Of a DNA stretch of 64,000 nucleotides, positions 15,856 through 23,140 are shown piece after piece (position 1 is the first letter of the stretch; each line of letters begins with the position of its first letter). The notes beneath the pieces were generated by a model. It did not search any database and had not been told where the DNA came from. It was given only the letters and a program-made list of their open reading frames with translations. The stretch covers positions 94,756 through 158,755 of the forward strand of contig NZ_JPVZ01000008.1 in the NCBI RefSeq assembly GCF_001662875.1. Direction: 5' to 3'. Origin of the DNA: Thalassospira tepidiphila MCCC 1A03514 (GTDB taxonomy: Bacteria; Pseudomonadota; Alphaproteobacteria; Rhodospirillales; Thalassospiraceae). The position numbers and the translations under genes were made by a program.

Positions 15856-17370
15856 TTAGGCGATGTCTTTGGGCAGAACATCGGTCGGGATGTTCTGATA
15901 GCAAACCGGCCGCAGGAAGCGACGGATGGCCATGGTTCCGACAGAGGTTGCCCCGAAGTTGGTCGATGCCGGGTATGGTCCGCCATGAACCATGGTGTCG
16001 GATACTTCCACACCGGTCGGGAAACCGTTGGCCAGAACGCGGCCAGCCTTGTGTTCAAGGATCGGCAGAAGCGAACGGGCATCTGCCGCGTCGGCTGCAT
16101 CAAGATGCAGAGTGCAGGTCAACTGACCTTCAAGCGATTTGGCAATCTTGCGCATTTCGGCAACGTCCTTGACGCGTACGACAAGGCCGAGCGGACCAAA
16201 GACTTCTTCGCCAAGCTCATGGTTGGCAAGCCAGTTTTCACCGGTGGTCTCAAACAGATACGGCGTTGCATTGCGCAGATCACAAGACGTGGTCAGAACT
16301 TCTTTGACACCCGAAGTCCCCGCCACACGCTTTGCACCGGCGCGATAGGTTTCTGCCATACCGTCGGTCAGCATGGTTTGCGGACCAACACCCGAAAGGC
16401 CTTCCTTGGCCGCGGCAACGAATGCATCCGCATCCGGACCTTCGATCACAACGGCAATACCCGGATTGGTGCAGAACTGGCCGGCACCCATGGTCAGCGA
16501 CCCTGCCCAACCTTTACCGATTTCCGCACCGCGTGCCTTAACAGCAGCCGGCAGCAGGAACATCGGGTTGACCGAACCAAGTTCGCCAAAGAACGGGATC
16601 GGTTCCGGACGGGCAGCACACAGATCATAAAGCGCACGGCCACCGCCAAGCGATCCGGTAAAGCCAACCGCCTTGATCAGCGGATGCTGCACCAGGCTTT
16701 GGCCAACGTCACGTTTACCGCCCTGGATCAGGCTGAATACGCCCGGGTGAACACCACATTTCTTGATCGCAGCATCAATCGCCTGGGCAACGATTTCACC
16801 GGTTCCCGGATGGGCAGAGTGGCCCTTGACCACGACCGGGCAACCCGCAGCCAGTGCCGATGCGGTATCACCACCCGCGACCGAGAAGGCCAGCGGGAAG
16901 TTGGACGCACCAAACACAGCAACCGGGCCAATCGGACGCTGCATCAAACGCAGGTCAGGGCGCGGCAACGGCGCACGATCCGGAAGAGCTTCGTCATAAC
17001 GACGATCCAGATATTCGCCGTCAAGGATGTGGCTGGCAAACAGGCGAAGCTGACCGACGGTACGGCCGCGCTCACCCTGAAGGCGTGCTTCGGGCAGGCC
17101 GGTTTCCTGGGTGCCGATTTCGGTGATTTCATCGCCACGTGCGTCGATTTCATCCGCAATGGTGTTGATGAATTTCGCGCGCTCTTCGCGGGTTGAATAA
17201 CCGTAAGTCCAAAAGGCTTCTTCGGCGGCCTTTGCAGCCTGATCAACCAGTGCGGGTGTGCCGACCGGGAAGGTGTTGGCCGGGCCGTGGGCCGGCTCGG
17301 ACTGGAAGGTCGTCTCGCCAGCGACCCATTCACCGGCAATCAGATGTTTTCCTGTCAGGGTATAAGACAT
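15856..17370 (-). CDS. 2-oxoglutarate semialdehyde dehydrogenase
   Basis: A 504-residue NAD(P)-dependent aldehyde dehydrogenase of the 2,5-dioxovalerate type, which makes 2-oxoglutarate as the last step of non-phosphorylative pentose and hexarate pathways. Catalytic Cys is in GAGQFCTNPG, the general-base Glu in FFGELGSVNP, the cofactor motif in GFTGSLGGG, and the oxyanion Asn in ASNFPLAF. These variants (FCTNPG, GSVNP) typify this subgroup rather than the fatty or betaine aldehyde enzymes. It lies 69 nt downstream of the RraA-like gene in the araC operon and would serve both the XylX and the AraD branches. Confidence 0.85.
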   Translation of the reverse strand: MSYTLTGKHLIAGEWVAGETTFQSEPAHGPANTFPVGTPALVDQAAKAAEEAFWTYGYSTREERAKFINTIADEIDARGDEITEIGTQETGLPEARLQGERGRTVGQLRLFASHILDGEYLDRRYDEALPDRAPLPRPDLRLMQRPIGPVAVFGASNFPLAFSVAGGDTASALAAGCPVVVKGHSAHPGTGEIVAQAIDAAIKKCGVHPGVFSLIQGGKRDVGQSLVQHPLIKAVGFTGSLGGGRALYDLCAARPEPIPFFGELGSVNPMFLLPAAVKARGAEIGKGWAGSLTMGAGQFCTNPGIAVVIEGPDADAFVAAAKEGLSGVGPQTMLTDGMAETYRAGAKRVAGTSGVKEVLTTSCDLRNATPYLFETTGENWLANHELGEEVFGPLGLVVRVKDVAEMRKIAKSLEGQLTCTLHLDAADAADARSLLPILEHKAGRVLANGFPTGVEVSDTMVHGGPYPASTNFGATSVGTMAIRRFLRPVCYQNIPTDVLPKDIA

Positions 17371-17439
17371 TTCAATCGATCCTCTGGAATGCGTGGATAG
17401 GGGTAAATTGATTACATGAAGGTCAACGTAACCGCGATT

Positions 17440-18159
17440 TTACTGACTTGCCAGCCATTCCTCATACTTTTTGTGATTCTCTTCTTTGGTGCAGGGATAA
17501 AGTCCGATAATTGACGCCCCGTTGGCCACTTGTTCGATCACAAAGGCCTCGTAACTTTCCATGCCTGCGCAGGCATCGGCGATCTCGTCTGCCAGATGTG
17601 CGGGGATCACCATGACCCCGTCCGTATCGCCAACAAGAACATCACCCGGGAAGACGGCAACATCGCCACACGCGATCGGAACATTGATATCAAGTGCTTC
17701 GTGCTTGGTCAGGTTGGTCGGGGCTGACGGACCGGCACAATAGGCGGGCATGTCAAGTTCACCGATCCCCTCGGCATCGCGGAAACCGGCGTCTGACACG
17801 ATCCCGGCACCACCGCGCACAGCCAGACGGGTAACAAGGATCGACCCGGCCGATGCCGCTGACGCATCCTTGCGACCATCCATCACCAGAACATGGCCCG
17901 GCGGGCAGGTTTCAATAGCAACACGTTGCGGATGGTCTTCGTTGCGGAACACCTCGATCGGGTTGCGGTCTTCGCGTGCGGGGATATAGCGCAGCGTAAA
18001 GGCCTGCCCGACCATGTTCTTCTTTTTCGGTGCCACCGGTCGGACACCCTGAATGAACTGGTTGCGCAGGCCCCGCTTGTAAAGCTGGGTGGCAACAGAC
18101 GCCGTCGAGGTGCGCATCAGCTTTTCGCGCGTGGCATCAGACAATACATATTCCGTCAT
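17440..18159 (-). CDS. RraA-like / HMG-aldolase family protein
   Basis: A 239-residue member of the RraA/4-hydroxy-4-methyl-2-oxoglutarate aldolase family. The expected site GGAGIVSDAGFRD (Arg-Asp pair binding oxo-acid and metal) and VMVIPAHLADEI are present. RraA proper inhibits RNase E and is about 160 residues; this longer form resembles a group found with sugar-acid dehydratases. It is 11 nt downstream of araC and upstream of the semialdehyde dehydrogenase, so a role in pentose acid catabolism is likely, perhaps an aldolase or decarboxylase on a 2-keto acid. The exact reaction is unknown. Confidence 0.75.
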   Translation of the reverse strand: MTEYVLSDATREKLMRTSTASVATQLYKRGLRNQFIQGVRPVAPKKKNMVGQAFTLRYIPAREDRNPIEVFRNEDHPQRVAIETCPPGHVLVMDGRKDASAASAGSILVTRLAVRGGAGIVSDAGFRDAEGIGELDMPAYCAGPSAPTNLTKHEALDINVPIACGDVAVFPGDVLVGDTDGVMVIPAHLADEIADACAGMESYEAFVIEQVANGASIIGLYPCTKEENHKKYEEWLASQ

Positions 18160-18170
18160 GGTCGGTGTCC

Positions 18171-19904
18171 TTAGAAAATGTCAGGTTCGCCGGCAGTTTT
18201 GCCGAAATCGGTTTCAAGGAAGTCAAAATCGCAGCCCTGATCGGCCTGAGTCACATGGCGCGAGAACATATAGCCATACCCACGTTCAAACCGCGGTTCG
18301 GGCGGTGTCAGGGCCTTGCGCCGCGCTTCAAGCTCTTCGTCGGGGACGAGCATATCAAGCGAGCGATTTGGAAGATCAAGGCGGACCGTATCGCCATTTT
18401 TCAGAAGTGCGAGTGGCCCACCGATATAGCTTTCCGGGCTGACATGCAGAACACACGCGCCGTAAGACGTGCCCGACATGCGGGCATCGGAAATCCGCAG
18501 CATGTCACGATGGCCCTGCTTGATCAGCGCCTTGGGGATCGGCAACATGCCCCATTCCGGGAAACCGGGACCGCCTTGCGGACCGGCATTGCGCAAAACC
18601 ATCACATGATCCGGCGTGATATCGAGGTTCTCGTCATCAACGGCCTTTTTCATTTCCGGATAGCTGTCAAACACAAGCGCCGGGCCTTCATGGACATGGT
18701 ATTTCGGATCGCATGCAGCCGGCTTGATCACCGCACCGTTCGGGCACAGATTGCCCTTAAGCACGGCAAGGGAGCCTTCCTTATAGACCGGATTATCAAG
18801 CGGGCGGATGACATCATCATTATAGACCACCGCGCCTTCAAGGTTTTCACCAAGGGTCTTGCCAGTCACCGTCATACAACTGGTATCCAGACGATCTTCC
18901 ATCTGCTTCATCAGGGCGCGCAGGCCCCCGGCATAGAAGAAGTCCTCCATCAGGTAATCCTTGCCCGATGGCCGGACATTGGCGATCAGCGGTGTGGTGC
19001 GGCCAAGTTCATCAAGGTCTTCAAGCTTAAGCCCCACACCGGCACGTTTGGCCATTGCGATCAGATGAACCACGGCGTTGGTGGAACAACCGGTTGCCAT
19101 GGCAACGATGGCCGCATTTCGGCAGGATGCGTCGGTGATGATCTGATCGGGTGTCAGGTCTTCCCAGACCATCTCAACAATGCGGCGTCCACAATCAGCC
19201 GACATGCGCTGATGACCGCTATCAACCGCCGGGATCGATGATGCACCCGGCAAGGTCAGACCCATTGAGTCGGCAATCGCCGTCATGGTCGATGCGGTTC
19301 CCATGGTCATGCAGGTCCCGGCAGATCGGGCAATCCCGCCCTGAATACCCAGCCATTCTTCGTCACTGATATTACCCGCGCGCCGTTCATCCCAGTATTT
19401 CCAAGCATCAGAGCCCGACCCAAGGATTTTGCCCGCATAGTTACCGCGCAACATCGGCCCGGCAGGCAGATAGATCATCGGCACACCGGCCGAAATCGCA
19501 CCCATCACCAGACCCGGCGTGGTCTTATCACAGCCGCCCATCAAAACCACACCATCAAGCGGGTGGGACCGAATCATTTCCTCGGTCTCCATGGCAAGCA
19601 GGTTGCGATAAAGCATCGAAGTCGGCTTGGTGAAGCTTTCATCAACGGAAAGCGACGGCAGTTCGACGGCAAAACCACCCGCCTGTGCAACACCGCGTTT
19701 CACATCAACAACTCGTTCGCGGAAATGCGAATGACAGGTATTGAGCTCCGACCAGGTATTCAGGACACCGATGATTGGCTTGTCGTGAAAATCGTCTTCG
19801 GAATAGCCAAGCTGCATCATCCGTGATCGATGGCCAAATGTCCGCAGATCGTCGGGGGCGAACCATCGTGCCGATCTCAGGTCCTGAGGCTGTTTCTTAC
19901 TCAT
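18171..19904 (-). CDS. araC: L-arabonate (pentonate) dehydratase
   Basis: A 577-residue IlvD/Edd-family enzyme converting L-arabonate (often also D-xylonate or D-fuconate) to the 2-keto-3-deoxy acid. The [2Fe-2S] ligands are Cys57 (LNTCHSHF), Cys125 (GGCDKTTPG) and Cys198 (AGTCMTMGTAST), at positions very close to characterised arabinonate dehydratases. Lys127 is the probable carbamylated Mg ligand. The start at 19904 has GAGGATAAG upstream; an in-frame ATG at 20039 would add 45 unusual residues. First gene of an operon with the RraA-like and semialdehyde dehydrogenase genes, divergent from gntR. The symbol is the catabolic araC, not the E. coli regulator. Confidence 0.88.
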   Translation of the reverse strand: MSKKQPQDLRSARWFAPDDLRTFGHRSRMMQLGYSEDDFHDKPIIGVLNTWSELNTCHSHFRERVVDVKRGVAQAGGFAVELPSLSVDESFTKPTSMLYRNLLAMETEEMIRSHPLDGVVLMGGCDKTTPGLVMGAISAGVPMIYLPAGPMLRGNYAGKILGSGSDAWKYWDERRAGNISDEEWLGIQGGIARSAGTCMTMGTASTMTAIADSMGLTLPGASSIPAVDSGHQRMSADCGRRIVEMVWEDLTPDQIITDASCRNAAIVAMATGCSTNAVVHLIAMAKRAGVGLKLEDLDELGRTTPLIANVRPSGKDYLMEDFFYAGGLRALMKQMEDRLDTSCMTVTGKTLGENLEGAVVYNDDVIRPLDNPVYKEGSLAVLKGNLCPNGAVIKPAACDPKYHVHEGPALVFDSYPEMKKAVDDENLDITPDHVMVLRNAGPQGGPGFPEWGMLPIPKALIKQGHRDMLRISDARMSGTSYGACVLHVSPESYIGGPLALLKNGDTVRLDLPNRSLDMLVPDEELEARRKALTPPEPRFERGYGYMFSRHVTQADQGCDFDFLETDFGKTAGEPDIF

Positions 19905-20058
19905 TATCTTATCCTCGGAATGTAAAACGCGACCATGCTTGCAACGGGTGGCACTCAGAAAGGCGATCTCCGGTCTTGGACGTAAACGCCATGGCCTGAG
20001 GATTTCCGCCGCCGCTGACAGGCACAGAAAGATATTCACTTTTGACTATTTGATATAG

Positions 20059-20097
20059 TAATATATTAGTGCATGTCGAGCAAGACGCCTGTATACA
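20059..20097. promoter_or_regulatory. Candidate GntR operator region between araC and gntR
   Basis: The 209-bp divergent region holds TAATATATTA (20059-20068, perfect palindrome) and TGTATACA (20090-20097, perfect palindrome). The latter fits the GTxTAC core commonly bound by FCD-type GntR regulators. It sits 17 bp before the gntR start, where repression of gntR and of the divergent araC would be possible. Inference from family knowledge. Confidence 0.45.
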
Positions 20098-20113
20098 AAT
20101 TGTGTGACCAGAA

Positions 20114-20842
20114 ATGAATTGCGGGAACATCATGGTCGAAAACCTTTTGAAAGACGCACCGATCGCCAAAAAGCGCCTGCCCAAACTCAAACGTGGCTCG
20201 GCAAGTACGCAGCTCCATGATTCTTTGCGCAAACGCATCATCGATCTGGAACTTGCCCCGGGCCAATACCTGTCGCGGGCCGAAATCGCCGAAGAATACG
20301 GGGTCAGCCAGACACCGGTCCGTGATGCGTTGCTCAAGCTTGAAGAAGAAGGTCTTGTTGACACCTTCCCGCAATCCAAGACAGAGGTCTCGCGCATCGA
20401 TGTCGAGCAAGCGCTGGAAACCCAGTTCCTGCGTCTTTCGGTCGAGCTGGAGGTCACCCGCCGTCTCGCCAATGCCAAAGACCCTGCCCTGACTGTCAAA
20501 GCGCACTCCATCCTTGCTCAGCAAAATGCGGTCAGTGCCGCAAACGATCTTGATACCTTTGGCAAGCTTGATCGCGATTTCCATTACGCGCTCTATGAGG
20601 CTGCCGGTGTTGCCCAACTCTATGGCGTGGTTGAAGCCAGGTCCGGCCACATTGACCGCCTGCGCAAGCTTAACCTGCCCGACCCGGGAAAATCGGCATC
20701 GATCCTTGATTGCCATGCGCGCATTCTGGCCGCGATTGACAAGGGTGAGGCCGATACCGCCTGCGAGGTCGTTCGCGAACATCTGATGGGAACCCTTGCC
20801 ACCGTCGATGCCATCCGCGAACGCCATCCATCCTTCTTCTAG
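20114..20842 (+). CDS. GntR-family regulator with FCD domain
   Basis: A 242-residue regulator of the FadR/FCD subfamily. The winged helix lies at about 32-95 (LHDSLRKRIIDLELAPGQYLS, then AEIAEEYGVSQTPVRDALLKLEEEGLV). The all-helical ligand domain has its metal-binding set in DRDFHYALYEAAG and HARILAAIDKGEADTACEVVREHL. It lies between the divergent araC operon and araD, so it most likely represses L-arabinose or pentonate genes and senses a sugar acid. The ATG at 20114 is used here; 20132 is an equally plausible start. No terminator is evident before araD, which converges 25 nt away. Confidence 0.85.
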   Translation: MNCGNIMVENLLKDAPIAKKRLPKLKRGSASTQLHDSLRKRIIDLELAPGQYLSRAEIAEEYGVSQTPVRDALLKLEEEGLVDTFPQSKTEVSRIDVEQALETQFLRLSVELEVTRRLANAKDPALTVKAHSILAQQNAVSAANDLDTFGKLDRDFHYALYEAAGVAQLYGVVEARSGHIDRLRKLNLPDPGKSASILDCHARILAAIDKGEADTACEVVREHLMGTLATVDAIRERHPSFF

Positions 20843-20867
20843 GACGGCGCAGTTACCCCTAGGCGAC

Positions 20868-21779
20868 CTAACCGATCAGGCCGTTTCCCTTCATGAAGCT
20901 TGAAAGCTTTTCGGCTTGCGCGTCGGTCAACGGCCAGGCGGACGGCGGGCGCGTAGCCCCGCAATCATCACCCAGTAATTTCAGGGCTGCCTTCACACCG
21001 GTTACGTTGGTGCCGTTCATTTCCTCGGCCCGGACTTCTTCAAAGGCCTTCATTTCGGCGATCAACTGGCGCGCCTTGGCATAGTCGCCGGCTTCAAGGG
21101 CCGCGTGAATGGCCATGGAGCGTTCCGGCCAGACATTGATCAGGCCAGATGTAAATCCACGGGCGCCAACGGCATAAAATGCCGGTGCCCAGGTTTCCGC
21201 AAGCCCCCCGACCCAGACGATATCCGGATCGCAGGCCTGAATTGCCTCGGCCAGCTTCATCGGGTTTGGCGTTGCCCATTTAACACCAGCAACACCTTCG
21301 ACGGCACACAGTTCCGTAATGGCCTTGGTGCCAATGGCATCGTTACGCAAATACAGCATCATCGGCAGACCACCGGACGCATCGGCAATCCGTTTGATGT
21401 ATTCCACAACACCGCGCGGGGCGACAAACGGGTCTGGCGGCTGATGGATCATCAATGCCTCTGCCCCGGCCTCGGCCGATGCCTTGGCAAGCGCACAGGC
21501 ATCACGCACACCGCGGCCAATCCCGGCCAGCATCGGCGCACGACCATCGAGCATTTCAGCGACCGACTTCGCCATCAAGATCGCTTCGTCGGTGGTCAGG
21601 GCATAAAATTCGCCGGTATTACCATTCACAACCGGAAAATGCACCCCCGCGGCCAGCGCACGATCAATCACCGGCACGAGCTTCTTGGGCGCGACATCGC
21701 CATTGTCATCATAGGGCGTGACAAGAATGCCCGAAATCCCCGACAAAACGGCGCGCAATTCAGTTTTTGAAAGTGCCAT
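20868..21779 (-). CDS. araD: L-2-keto-3-deoxyarabonate dehydratase (DapA family)
   Basis: A 303-residue (beta/alpha)8 aldolase-superfamily protein. It has GILVTPYDDNGDV at the N-terminus, the NGNTGEF phosphate/carboxylate loop, catalytic Tyr in MLYLRN and the Schiff-base Lys in GVKWATPNP. In pentose pathways this family (Azospirillum AraD, about 309 residues) dehydrates L-2-keto-3-deoxyarabonate to 2-oxoglutarate semialdehyde. The context (gntR and araC next door) supports this over dihydrodipicolinate synthase. It is functionally parallel to the XylX-type enzyme at 13.3 kb. A glucarate-type KdgD role is an alternative. Confidence 0.78.
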   Translation of the reverse strand: MALSKTELRAVLSGISGILVTPYDDNGDVAPKKLVPVIDRALAAGVHFPVVNGNTGEFYALTTDEAILMAKSVAEMLDGRAPMLAGIGRGVRDACALAKASAEAGAEALMIHQPPDPFVAPRGVVEYIKRIADASGGLPMMLYLRNDAIGTKAITELCAVEGVAGVKWATPNPMKLAEAIQACDPDIVWVGGLAETWAPAFYAVGARGFTSGLINVWPERSMAIHAALEAGDYAKARQLIAEMKAFEEVRAEEMNGTNVTGVKAALKLLGDDCGATRPPSAWPLTDAQAEKLSSFMKGNGLIG

Positions 21780-21849
21780 GGTTTCCTTATCCCCGTGCCG
21801 TGGCCCGCGCGCAGCAGATCAAATATCCGACTGACTGGCGGGACCATCT

Positions 21850-21866
21850 TGTAATATTTAATTACA
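21850..21866. promoter_or_regulatory. TGTAAT-N5-ATTACA dyad upstream of araD
   Basis: A 17-bp dyad with perfect 6-bp arms lies 70 bp before the araD start. A related GTGTA-CAAT-TACAC dyad lies at 21945-21958. Both share the TGTA...TACA outline of the palindrome before gntR, so they are candidate sites for the same GntR regulator. Inference. Confidence 0.4.
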
Positions 21867-22016
21867 TCTTGAATAACAAGTATGCGCGGATATGGCAATT
21901 CCAATTATGCGCTTAAGACACCGGAAAGCGCGGTTCAGGCAGACGTGTACAATTACACCTGTGTTGCAAACAGGTGATCATCAGAAAATTACAAGTTGGG
22001 AAAAGCCGTTTACAGG

Positions 22017-22826
22017 TCAGGCAAACCGACGAAACAGACCACGCCGTTCGCGGCAGATCATCGTCAAACCGGCCTTGCGCGCAAGGTTCACCGCCGTCAA
22101 TGTCGGGCCCGAAAGGGTCACAAGCCCGCCCACCCCAAATTGCACGGTCTTGGTGACAATTTCATAGGAGCAACGACTGGTCATCAGAATGAACCCGCCG
22201 GTCGGATCGATCCCCTGTCGCGCCACAGCACCAAGCACCTTATCAAGCGCGTTGTGGCGTCCGATATCTTCACGGACCAGAACGATGTTACCGCTACCAT
22301 CGACAAAGGCGCTGGCATGTAGCAACCCGCCGCCTTCGCGATTGCGGGTCTGATATTCCGGAAGTGCGTCAATCGCCCGCAAGACAACATCTTGGGTCAT
22401 GTTGGATGGCTTGACCGCCCCGATCTTGTCCATGGCGACGGCTTCAAGCGATTGCACACCGCACAAACCACAGCCAGATCGACCTTCAAGGGTGCGCTGA
22501 CGATCAGCCAGACGATCAAACACGTCGTCATGCAGATCAGCCTCGATCACATAGCCCTGCAGGGTCTTGCGCACGTCGCGCAGCGTGATCTGGGAAATGT
22601 CATCGGCAATGCCTTCGGACAGGGCAAAGCCGACCATGAAGTCTTCAAGGTCATGGGGGGATACCATCATCACCGCATGGGAATGACCATTAAACGTCAA
22701 AGCAGCCGGAACTTCCGGCTGCAACATCATCGGTGCGTCATCATTACCATCATCGCCTGATACGGCGCGCGCAAGATCAACGTCACGCCCGTCCAGAATG
22801 CGATTTTCCGATGGCTTGGCCATCAT
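22017..22826 (-). CDS. fdhD: Formate dehydrogenase accessory sulfurtransferase FdhD
   Basis: A 269-residue FdhD-family protein needed for active formate dehydrogenase: it passes sulfur from a cysteine desulfurase to the bis-MGD molybdenum cofactor. The essential CxxC is Cys119-Cys122 in SGCGLCG, and GGGLLHASAFVD, REDIGRHNALDKVLG and MTSRCSYEIVTK are conserved family blocks. It overlaps fdsD by 4 nt and is the last gene of the fds operon on the - strand. Two tandem Met codons start the protein. Confidence 0.93.
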   Translation of the reverse strand: MMAKPSENRILDGRDVDLARAVSGDDGNDDAPMMLQPEVPAALTFNGHSHAVMMVSPHDLEDFMVGFALSEGIADDISQITLRDVRKTLQGYVIEADLHDDVFDRLADRQRTLEGRSGCGLCGVQSLEAVAMDKIGAVKPSNMTQDVVLRAIDALPEYQTRNREGGGLLHASAFVDGSGNIVLVREDIGRHNALDKVLGAVARQGIDPTGGFILMTSRCSYEIVTKTVQFGVGGLVTLSGPTLTAVNLARKAGLTMICRERRGLFRRFA

Positions 22827-23047
22827 GCAGTTTCCTTGACCTTCCGGATTTTCGGCGCGGCCTTGATCACCAAAGGATGGAAGTCGGCCTTGCCTTCGGC
22901 GATCATGTCAAACAGCTGCTTGCGCATGCGCGGTTCCCAGAAATCGCTGATATGGTTGGCAACACCATCAACGCCCTCGCCCTCGGGCTGGGATTTGAAG
23001 AAGGTCGCGATCTGATTGGCCATATAGACAAGTTTGTCGGGTGCCAT
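22823..23047 (-). CDS. fdsD: Formate dehydrogenase delta subunit
   Basis: A 74-residue small subunit of the soluble NAD-dependent formate dehydrogenase. It has the family pattern KLVYMANQIATFF near the start and VANHISDFWEPRMRKQLFDMI in the middle. FdsD is required for assembly or cofactor insertion rather than catalysis. It follows fdsA after a 93-nt gap containing a strong RNA hairpin and overlaps fdhD. Confidence 0.88.
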   Translation of the reverse strand: MAPDKLVYMANQIATFFKSQPEGEGVDGVANHISDFWEPRMRKQLFDMIAEGKADFHPLVIKAAPKIRKVKETA

Positions 23048-23090
23048 TGCGGTTCACTCTTTGACTGTAAACTTTGTATTCAAGCAGGAA

Positions 23091-23134
23091 GCGCCAGACA
23101 TCATGCCAAGGGAGTATAGCACAATGTCTGGCGC
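23091..23134 (-). repeat. Intercistronic stem-loop between fdsA and fdsD
   Basis: GCGCCAGACAT (23091-23101) and ATGTCTGGCGC (23124-23134) are perfect 11-nt inverted arms around a 22-nt loop, starting 6 nt after the fdsA stop. No U-run follows on the transcribed strand. It therefore looks like an mRNA-stabilising or processing hairpin rather than a terminator, separating the large catalytic subunits from the accessory genes. Confidence 0.7.
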
Positions 23135-23140
23135 GTTATC

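Noticed and set aside
20771..20780. Third GTTCGCGAAC copy
   Set aside because: Located deep in the gntR coding sequence, so I treat it as chance rather than an operator.
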